This document shows positions 56,191 to 64,000 of a DNA stretch of 64,000 bases, piece after piece (the first letter of the stretch is position 1; every line of letters starts with the position of its first letter). Source of the DNA: Diabrotica undecimpunctata (lineage: Eukaryota; Arthropoda; Insecta; Coleoptera; Chrysomelidae); assembly GCF_040954645.1 (NCBI RefSeq), contig NC_092806.1:31521644-31585643 (forward strand). The letters are read 5' to 3'. Under the pieces are notes generated by a model. It ran no database searches, had not been told where the DNA came from, and saw nothing but the letters and a program-made list of their open reading frames with translations. The translations under genes and the position numbers were made by a program.

Positions 56191-56895
56191 TTGTTAATAT
56201 TTATCTTTATAATTATATATTCAGAACGTTATTAGTTATATGTATTTGGGAGGTAACACTTTTCCACTGATCATGTCATAAGCTGGAGATTTTCTATCAT
56301 TTAAATTTTTAATAGTTAACGTGTCTTCAGAGGATTCGAAATTCAAAATAGGCAATCTCCTTTCGGACTTTTAATCTACCATTACTTTTTATCAAAATAT
56401 TGATTTAATCCTTCATTTACTATACTCCTATTACAGGTCAAATGTTGTTTATATGCAGCAAACGATGCACCATATACCTATATACCTAATTCTGTTTCTC
56501 TTTCTACTTTTTCTTACCTATAGCATTACATATGTAATGGTTGTGCAGATTGACTCCCATATAAATTTGTAACGGCGAACGCGTTTATAGAATTATAACT
56601 TCTACCGGCAGTCCCACGACTGCCACACCCGTTTTTTTAGTTTGTACTTTACTTCAATACTCTTTTCTGGTTTAATCATCCTTAATTCTATCAGTTGGTC
56701 ATATTCATTTCCAGGTAACTGTCTTTTAGAGGCATGTAAATTGGTCGAATCCTTCCTGAGTTTAATTAGTCATCCTCTGGAATAGCCTGCCAGCCAAGCT
56801 GCATTAAGTCTCACAATATTGTATTGTGAGCACATCTCTTTCATTTTTGTTACATTGGCTACTTACTATATCCGCTAACCTCCTATTCTTGTTAC
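56191..56895. other. Non-coding stretch with a dispersed repeat
   Basis: 56487-56605 resembles 50522-50625 in the same orientation. Nothing else recognised. Confidence 0.45.
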
Positions 56896-56899
56896 ACTT

Positions 56900-57470
56900 G
56901 TGTTATTCTTGTGCCTAGACCAAAATCCACTTATACAATTTTTGTTACACTCTGTGTAGAGATTGAATAATAATATCGAGAGTGTACAACCTTGTCTAAC
57001 CTCTCTTTGGATTTTTATGACCTAAGTGTCCCTCATCTTCGTTTTAACAAATGTATTTTGGTTCCAATAGAGTTCACGTATTATGTTTATATCATTGGAA
57101 CCAATGTTCTTTTCTTGTAAACATTTTATTAGTTCTTCATACTAGACTTTATCAAAGGCCTTTTTATAATCCATGAAACACAACTATGCACCTTTTTGGT
57201 AATCGCCACATTTTGGTAAAAGTACAATGAAACAGGGCCTCTCGGGTTCCAACACTTCCTGAAACTAAATTGTTTTGGGCTGGTATCCTTTTCGCGCTTT
57301 TTGTAACATATTTTTTTTTAGAAATAACTTCAATATATGGCATATGAGATTAGTCGAATGGTAGCCAATCTTTTGATTGTTGCAAGTTTTCTATATATTA
57401 TTAAAGATTTTTGCAAGTAGCTCTAAGTTGTCACCCTTAGAAGAGTACAAGCCAATAAAAGAAGTCTTAA
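56900..57470 (-). pseudogene. BovB-like LINE RT middle fragment
   Basis: The minus strand reads GSVGTREALFHCTF (about 57245), LCFMDYKKAFDKV (about 57175) and ELYWNQNTFVKTKMRDT (about 57060), then QREVRQGCTLSILLFNLYTE (about 57000-56950). It ends before the catalytic YADD. Frameshifts throughout. Confidence 0.75.
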
Positions 57471-57479
57471 AATCATTAG

Positions 57480-57963
57480 ATGAAACCTATATTCACCTTT
57501 GTTTAATCGCTATCTGAGGAAGAAAAATATTTTTTGTTCAGAATTTGTTAAATTATAAGTATTTCAATGTTTTTATTTTTTTTTCTATTGTACATTGTAT
57601 ATCTAAAATAATTACATACAGTTTTCTATTCTTTCCATTTAAAAATAATAAATAATAAATGAGCCCTACTTGATACACTTAACTCCATATTTATTTATCC
57701 TACTTTTCCTCTTATATGTTTAAAATATGTTAAAATTATTATTTCTAAGTCTCTTTTATATCTGTACAGAGAGATGCTTTCACAAAGCTTTTTAAAACTC
57801 CATTTCAAAGAATGAAATAGCGAGTCGGAATATACTGCACCAATAGGATAAAGCCAATTAGGGTTGCTGTAGAAGATTTAAAGCATCATACGTGATATGT
57901 TTTCAGGCATAATTCCGTTATCTCGAATTCCTTTAAAAATTACACTTATTATAGACACATATA

Positions 57964-58019
<56 letters not shown>

Positions 58020-58395
58020 TACAGATAACGACATTGTTTTGTTGACCATAGAAATTAAGATTTATGGCAATCCCAACTCTAGAGCTATATTTATTATAAT
58101 GCTCTAAAACTAATTTTTTGGTTATTTTTAGGCTTAATAGCAATACAAATAAATAGGTAAGTAAATAAGTAATATGCTTTATTGTCACTGCAAAAATTGT
58201 ACAAATTTTATGGACAAAGCTTATAACAATAAGACAAGAAAGAAGAAAAAAAATCAGAATAAGAATCGTTTGTACTTTTAAATAAAAAAAACAATAAAAT
58301 TCTTGCAAACTTAAACATAAAAAATACTACCTAATTAATAACCTACAAATTTTGTAAAATGTACCTAACAAAAAATAAAAATTAGGAAAGCAGAT
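57480..58395. other. AT-rich stretch
   Basis: Contains the TA run at 57968-58014. A 119-codon minus frame across it (57949-58308) is driven by low-complexity sequence and is not believed to be a gene. Confidence 0.5.
57968..58014. repeat. (AT)n microsatellite
   Basis: Pure AT run. Confidence 0.97.
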
Positions 58396-58399
58396 TAAT

Positions 58400-60029
58400 G
58401 AATTAAGGGCTCAAATATTCCACCTCCTTGTGCTATACAGTAACCAAATCTGTCATACAGTTTTCTCCTCATACTTTGGAGTAGGGCTGGTGTAATGTTG
58501 GCAGAGAAATAAAGTATTTTTGCCCTTAACTCGACTAGGTTTGTGGCCCTTCAAACTGATGCCATTAAATGTTTTCTTTGAGAAAACCCCAAAAAAAGAA
58601 ATCGTTAGGCGCTAAGTCACAGGATCTTGCGGGCCATTTAATTGTACCACGTGTGTTTATCAGTCGATCAGGAAACGTTTGGTTGAGGAAGTCAATAGTT
58701 GCTCTAGAGTTTTAAGCCCCCATCCTGTTGGAAATAAACCTCCTGAAAATTAACGGGAAGGAGTAGAACTGCCAGAATGATCTCATTCTGTAAAAGTTGT
58801 AAAGATTTGGGCCCGTTTAGGTTTCCATCGATAAAAAATGGACCGACAATATGGTCGCCTAACATCCCAGTCCAAACATTTAACTTTTGCGGATGCTACG
58901 TTCGCACTGCAACACTAAGGTGCTTATTTTTCTGAGAATAACACTTTGTAAGAGATGGATTGTGTTTTTTATGTAATGAAAATGAAGATTTGTCAGAAAA
59001 TAAAATATTTTTTAAAAAGTGTACATTTTTATTCTGTTTATCTAACATAATTTCTCAAAACTCCATCCGGCTAAAGTTATCTTCCGGAAACAGTTCTTGT
59101 GTTGGTTGTATCTTAAAACAATGATACCCATTCCTTTTGAGAACTCGCTGGACAGTTCGAGCATTTACGTTAACTTTCCTAGCAATTTGTACACTATGGC
59201 AGGGTTCACTAGCTTCCACAAAAGCGCAAATATCAATATCCCTATTTTGACGCTCCTCATTGACAGGTCTAACATGTGGTTCATTACCTTCATGACACTT
59301 TTTATAACTATTTACACATCCCGAAGTTTGAAAATGTTTAATGGTATTTTTAACTGTTGTAACACTTGGTGAAAATAACGATTATACTTCAGAAATAAGA
59401 GTCAGAATTGAAAAAGCACGTGCCAACTTTGTGAAAAAATGAAAAAGATTTTATGCAGCAAAGATCTGACATTGGCCCTCAGAATAAGGCTAATTAAATG
59501 TTATGTACACAGTGTACTCTACTATGGAGCTGAATCATGGATATTAAACCGGAATGTGGAGATTTAGAAGATTGTTAAGGATTCCTTGGGTAGATAGAAT
59601 CACAAATACAGAAGTGTTAAGGAGAATAGGTAGAGAGAGGGAAATGGAAAATACAATAAAAGAAAGGAAATTGCAATATCTCGGACATGTGATGAGAGGC
59701 GAAAGATACAACATCTTGAGACTCATAATTCAAGGAAAAGTAGAGAGAAGCGTAGGAAGAAGACGCGTTTCCTGGTTGAAGAACCTGAGAGAGTGGTTTG
59801 GTTGTAGCTCAAGGCAATTGTTCAGAGCAGCTGCCTCGAAATTCAGAATAGCCATGATGATTGCCAACCTTCGTCGCGGAAATGGCACTTAAAGAAGAAG
59901 AACACTTGGTGGGGGTCTATTTTTGAAGGCAACAATAAATAAATCAATTACTTCGCGTATCGAATGACTCTGAAAGTACTATGTTAGAAGTTGCACTTTT
60001 TCTTGTACGGTATACAACGTAATAGGCAT
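58400..60029 (-). pseudogene. Mariner-like (DD-D) transposase split by a LINE
   Basis: The likely start ATG is at 60029 (MPITLYTVQEKVQLL). The HTH region continues to 59912 (VAFKNRPPPSV), is interrupted by a 529-bp LINE plus an 11-bp duplication, and resumes at about 59371 with TTVKNTIKHFQTSG, VRPVNEERQNRDI and KVNVNARTVQRVLKRNGYH. The catalytic part reads ILFSDKSSFSL (first D, about 59000), a MLGDHIVGPFFIDG block, YFQQDG (second D, about 58715), then INTRGTIKWPARSCDLAPND (third D, about 58610) and FFFWGFLKE. About 34 residues separate the second and third D, allowing for a stop. Several stops and shifts; dead. Its terminal repeats were not identified. Confidence 0.8.
59372..59900 (+). mobile_element. 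BovB-like LINE insertion with 11-bp duplication
   Basis: AACACTTGGTG at 59361-59371 and 59901-59911 flanks the insert. It begins in the EIRVRIEKARANF block, has a short deletion or shift around the YGAESW segment, and then stays open from 59554 to 59892 with RFRRLLRIPWVDR, LQYLGHVMRGERYNILRLI and GRRRVSWLKNLREWFG, ending NLRRGNGT, a stop and AAGAAGAA. 5'-truncated before the RT core. Removing it restores the mariner-like N-terminal frame. Confidence 0.92.
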
Positions 60030-60215
60030 TTTATTAATTAATTATTGTTTGTTTATATAAAATGTTTATTTTTTCAGAACTTCGTTTGAAATTTTTAATG
60101 TCAATGTGACAATTACGACAATTCGTACCTACTGTGAAATGAATATAGAGGTGGAAACGTGTAACATGTCACATCGATTGCCATTGTGTTGCATGGTCAA
60201 TAAAACAATGTCGTG

Positions 60216-60220
<5 letters not shown>

Positions 60221-60291
<71 letters not shown>
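60221..60291. repeat. (TA)n microsatellite
   Basis: Pure TA run of about 71 bp. Confidence 0.98.
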
Positions 60292-60293
<2 letters not shown>

Positions 60294-60351
60294 AAAGTTA
60301 CAATCATTACGTATTAGTTTTTCTTATTATTATTTTTATTTATTGTTTAAC

Positions 60352-60423
60352 AAGCAGTTTCCAAAACTACAATTGCCATTTGGATCGCCAACCTTCGAAA
60401 GGAGACAGCGCAATGAGAAGAAG
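60352..60423 (+). mobile_element. 72-bp BovB-like LINE 3'-end insertion with 10-bp duplication
   Basis: ATTGTTTAAC at 60342-60351 and 60424-60433 bounds an insert that encodes only AVSKTTIAIWIANLRKE, a short tail, a stop and GAAGAAG. It is the extreme 3' end of the BovB-like family, and 48 bp of it are identical to 33147-33194. Confidence 0.88.
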
Positions 60424-60433
60424 ATTGTTTAAC

Positions 60434-60546
60434 GTTGTTTGAAAAATAAAATATTTTATTTTGTACAAAGAAAAATATAATAATAATAATACATGTAAAT
60501 GACATAATACTAAACATTGATGCCTGTAAGGCGCCATGTGAGCACT
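60434..60546. other. AT-rich spacer
   Basis: Nothing recognised. Confidence 0.5.
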
Positions 60547-61255
60547 TATCTTCTTCTTCTTCTTAGAGTGCCATATCCCTACCGAACGTCGGCGACTACC
60601 ATGCTTATAATATTTTTATACTGATCTCGGTCTTGCGCTACGTGTAGCAATTGGTCCGCTGTCAAACCTGTCCACTGCCGCAAATTCCTCAACCAAGAGA
60701 GTTTCTTCCGTCCTATCCATTTCTTTCCTTCGATTTTACCGTTGAGAATTAGCCGAAGGAACTCATATCTTGGTCCTCTGATTATATGTCCAAGATATTC
60801 TAGTTTACGCCTCTTAATAATATTTAAGAACATGGTTTAAGAAAACCTCAACGGAGCTGTTTCGAGCCGCAGCGAGCAAGGTCATGATTGCCAATATGAT
60901 TTCCAACATCCGAAACGGATAGGAACCAGAAGAAGAAGAATAATATTTAATAGAGTTCGTTGATGTCCCATTCTTCGAAGAACTTTTTCGTTTCTGGTTC
61001 TGCTAGTCCATGGAATTTTTAGTATCCTTCGATACAACCACATCTCAAACGCCTCGATTTTATTCATGATATCGGCGTTTAAAGTCCAAGTTTCACATCA
61101 ATACAAAAGTACAGACCACACGTAACATCTTGTAAACTTTTCACGGATTTCCAAATTTAATGAGTTATTGGATAATAGAGGCTTGAATTTTTGGAATGAG
61201 TTTCTTGCCTGTTCAATTCTACATCTAATTTCGAAGCACTTATGCTCATATGTAA
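60547..61255 (-). pseudogene. BovB-like LINE C-terminal domain, interrupted
   Basis: The minus strand reads CFEIRCRIEQARNSFQKF and EKFTRCYVWSVLLY (61110-61230), CETWTLN, MNKIEAFEMWLYRRILKIPW and VLRRMGHQRTLLNII (60950-61067). It is then broken by a 111-bp plus-strand insert and continues KRRKLEYLGHIIRGPRYEFLRLI and GRKKLSWLRNLRQW (60579-60815), ending in GAAGAAGAAG at 60549-60563. The RT core is absent. With the insert removed the frame is continuous, so it stayed open until that insertion. Confidence 0.87.
60828..60938 (+). mobile_element. 111-bp BovB-like LINE 3'-end insertion with 12-bp duplication
   Basis: AATAATATTTAA at 60816-60827 and 60939-60950 flanks an insert reading TELFRAAASKVMIANMISNI then RNG, a stop and GAAGAAGAA, the last residues and tail of the family, in opposite orientation to the LINE copy it interrupts. 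Confidence 0.9.
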
Positions 61256-62700
61256 AATCTATGCAAATATATAAAGGAGAAAAAATTAATATTCCAATTA
61301 ACACATCAAATTGTAGGTTAATTTTGAAAGTCAAATAAAAACGTTCTATAGTCTATAAAATAATTTCATCGAAAAAAATCCAATTTGACGAATCTAATGT
61401 GAATATCTCAATTTTTTTCGTTGGTATTATTTTAATGTTAAAGGAAACTAACTGACTTTTAAATAAATGATCTAGTTAAACAATCAGCTAGCGTGATACA
61501 TAAAGCTTGAAAACACCTCTAAAAAATATTTACTTCCCTTTCTACATAGTCTGATTTGAGTTTATTGAACTATAATATGGTTGATTTGTATTTTTTTAAG
61601 AACTTATATTAAAATAAGTTAAAGTCGAACAACGTGATGACCCGTATAAAATTAATGTAGTTTTAATAACGAAGAGTTAACTCAAGACTACAGGTACAAC
61701 TAACGAATAATTGCTAGTCAGATAATATAATAATTATATAAGAAACGTATAAACATCTACACCAAAGAAATTAATAATGGTAGATTGGAATAGAATAACA
61801 AATATCTGATGATTCTACACTAACGAGCACTATGACAAAATTGAATAAACATAGGAGTTTTTTGGGAAAATCTTGAACTTACATGTATTTAATTAATATG
61901 GTTACAGAACTGGAAGTAAACAATTGAAGTTAACAGAAACATCTACATTGATGATGATATTAATAATGGATATTTGGCTGCATAAATGTCAATTTTGAAG
62001 TTAAAGGGTTGTTGCAAGCCTTAGTGAATAAACAAATAATTAATTTTTCTTCAGAATCATAGTTTTCCGTTAACTTTGTCGACAAAACGTAAAATAGACC
62101 CAAATTATTTGGAAATTTTTGAAAATAACAAAGGAAAAATTTAATATTCAATATCATTTAACCAAAATTTATTTAGTTTCTGTTCCCCGTGTATAAGCTT
62201 ACGTCATATTACGCTGTGGAAAAAAAATCCCTCTTTTTATTGCTTATTTATAAATCTACCACTAGATTACTTTGGAACCTCTTGGTATAGAGTGCTCTAC
62301 TACTAGTAGTATCCAATATGATATATTGTTACAAAGAAATTTAAAATCCCAAAACAAAAAATACGACAAACTAAATGAGGCACGCGTGAAAATAAATAAA
62401 TTAATACTTTTTAAAATTTTCAATACTTCAGTGAAAGCAACAGCGAATTGTACAAGAAGTAAAACTACTAATAACAAGTTTTAAAAACTGTACCTACAAC
62501 TTGTAAATGTTACGATGTATATGACAATTATGATAGAGTAGTAATAACTTTTATTAAAATCCAAATCGTATCAATATTTACTAAATTGATACTTTAATAA
62601 TTTTTGATTGCCTTCTTCAATTTTGGATTTTACTGTTGGATGTTTAAAAAATAGTTAGTTTAGTGCAAAATAAATAAATGAATATCAAAACATTTTTATG
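61256..62700. other. AT-rich non-coding stretch (probably intronic)
   Basis: No gene recognised. If the exon at 62711-63143 is real, this is the start of its first intron. Confidence 0.45.
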
Positions 62701-62710
62701 TTTAACCAAC

Positions 62711-63143
62711 CTTTAGAGGTGAAACTGAAAGATCTCAATCTGTACGAATCCTCATCTTCTTCTTCGGGATTAAAATTGTTTTTGGAGCGCGTATCAGGTA
62801 CGTCCAAGAACGCCGTAGACTTTCTTTGATAAACGGAAGTACCTCTTCTCTGTGAGCCTTTCCTTCTGATATGTGGTGATACTTCAGGCGTGATATCATC
62901 AGTCAACTTGGGTTCACTGTTACTCTGGCTTTTGACACTGTTAGCGGTCGAGGTGACTGGTCTGTTTTTGACCGATCTCCTGTTGTTAGTCAACCTGGCA
63001 CTCTGAGACCGAGCGGCCGGTCTCCTTCTTCTGCTACTTTCCGGGGAAGCACCGGATGGCGGAATAGCTTCCAAACTCGTAGCGCAAATCGAGGCCGAGC
63101 GGCCCTTAGCACGCGGCAGTACGTGTGGCCTGTCGTCCGTCAT
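62711..63143 (-). CDS. First coding exon of a host gene, RGK (Rad/Gem/Kir) GTPase-like
   Basis: The ATG at 63143 opens MTDDRPHVLPRAKGRSAS. The 144-codon reading frame is rich in Ser, Arg and Pro, has a basic RRKGSQRRGTSVYQRK patch and an acidic PEEEDED stretch, and ends DSYRLRSFSFTSKG at a splice donor (AAAG|GTTGGT, intron from 62710, phase 1). The final (Y-R-RSF-(V/F)TSKG) segment resembles the conserved stretch before the G domain of insect RGK proteins, small GTPases that regulate calcium channels and cytoskeleton; this is pattern recall. Higher GC than all surroundings, no stops, and a clear start and donor support a real host exon. The GTPase domain itself would lie in later exons, not recognised in this window. 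Confidence 0.6.
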
Positions 63144-63340
63144 GGCGAGAACTGACGCTCCTCAACGCTGAAAACGCCGACAAGCGACGCCTCTGACGCC
63201 GTCGGTTGATGCCCGGTTAGTTGGTGGGTTATTTCGGGAATCGACATTTACATTGCGTTCGTTGTCTCTAATTTCTCTTCGGTCAGTTCAGGAGGTTGTC
63301 CGAAAAGAATTATCTTGGGGTTTTTTCTTTGTAATGGAAA
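63144..63340 (-). promoter_or_regulatory. Probable 5' UTR and promoter-proximal region
   Basis: GC-richer, CpG-containing sequence directly upstream of the exon on the minus strand, dropping to AT-rich sequence beyond about 63340. No TATA box or confirmed initiator is called. The inference rests on position and composition only. Confidence 0.35.
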
Positions 63341-64000
63341 AGTGTTAATAAAAGGTGTAAACAATAGTAGTGGTAATATCTATTAATAGTAATTAACCAC
63401 AATTTCAGTTGAAAATACGTGTATTTTGGACTTTAAAATTACATTTAACATGTGTATATTACAATAAAAACCTTAAAAGTGTGTAATAAAGAGCAATAAA
63501 TTATTTAAATAGACCCAATAAAGCGAGAAACGATAGGTAGAATATATATTAAAAATTAATTTATTTAGAAAAACAAGATACTGGTGTTGCTGGACCTGAA
63601 GGATCTTTTTGTGAGGTCGTTTATTAGAATTTATGTCTATTTCTATATCAGTGTCTATAGAGTGTACTGCGAAGCATTTTTGCAAAACCCAGCAATGCGT
63701 CGATTTTTTTATTAAAGTGAAACACATTTTTCCGCTATTTTACTTTAACCCCTAAGCCAATTAACGAACCACTCCAATATTTTTTAATGGCAATGAAAGT
63801 CAAATACAATATCGTTTTATAGCCCCGACAAATACATATACATTATTCTTTTAGTTTTTAAATAGTTTCCAATACTTTCTTTGATTTATTTAAACAAAAA
63901 TACAATTAAAAATTAATATATTTAAGTGGATACTTATTGCTTAGTTGTTAAACATTGATGATCTTTGGCATCCATACAATGGGAAATGTTTTGTTCGAAA
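63341..64000. other. AT-rich upstream flank
   Basis: No gene or repeat recognised. An 84-codon minus frame at 63473-63727 has no motifs. Confidence 0.45.

Noticed and set aside
10010..60291. Repeated AT runs considered as a possible CRISPR-like or satellite array
   Set aside because: They are simple dinucleotide microsatellites with no spacers or unit structure.

Overview
The window looks like an AT-rich insect genome, probably a beetle. That is an inference from the mix of BovB/RTE-like and jockey/CR1-like LINEs, Penelope-like sequence, piggyBac, hAT, Tc1/mariner and pogo relics, plus one exon that resembles an insect RGK GTPase. No bacterial-style operons, rRNA, tRNA or CRISPR array were seen. 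Apart from the right edge, nearly every coding signal belongs to a mobile element, and almost all of those are broken by stops, frameshifts or later insertions.

Layout. 1-3.9 kb: a jockey-like LINE (minus) and a BovB-like LINE (plus), the latter carrying a hammerhead-ribozyme-like insert. 5.1-10.6 kb: a long-spacing DDE (Tc1/mariner superfamily) transposase gene split by two exact insertions, a piggyBac element (TTAA duplication) and a hAT element (8-bp duplication). 12.6-15.5 kb: pogo-like transposase, then an RTE LINE. 16.9-18.4 kb: a complete but dead Tc1-like element with 34-bp inverted repeats. 18.4-19.5 kb: small LINE and mariner scraps. 20.0-22.7 kb: a TIR-bounded element carrying a spliced gene with a DNCAGQN motif, which I cannot place in a named transposase superfamily. 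23.3-25.5 kb: a LINE interrupted by a 680-bp foldback element and abutted by a young BovB-like insertion. 26.8-29.0 kb: CR1-like RT containing a BovB-like insertion, then a second GQN-type gene fragment. 30.5-34.3 kb: CGGBP1/hAT-like and LINE relics. 35.5-36.1 kb: two hairpins flanking a Crypton-like N-terminal ORF. 37.2-39.0 kb: piggyBac. 39.2-40.3 kb: inverted arms, each with a hammerhead-like motif. 41.1-43.2 kb: BovB-like LINE. 44.1 kb: a well-formed hammerhead motif. 45.3-50.2 kb: two piggyBac and two LINE relics. 50.6-51.3 kb: a TIR repeat. 52-53.3 kb: a Penelope-like RT relic. 54.1-55.2 kb: mariner. 55.9-56.2 kb: a 97 percent identical inverted repeat. 56.9-61.3 kb: LINE fragments and a mariner-like gene split by a LINE.

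62.7-63.3 kb (minus strand) holds the only convincing host coding sequence: an in-frame, GC-richer first exon ending at a splice donor. No following exon was recognised to its left, so much of the window may be intron.

The main points of interest are the hammerhead-like motifs (one very well formed, two more with good stem I support, others decayed) together with a Penelope-like RT relic, the TIR-bounded GQN gene, and several nested insertions whose duplications and reading frames give exact empty-site reconstructions.
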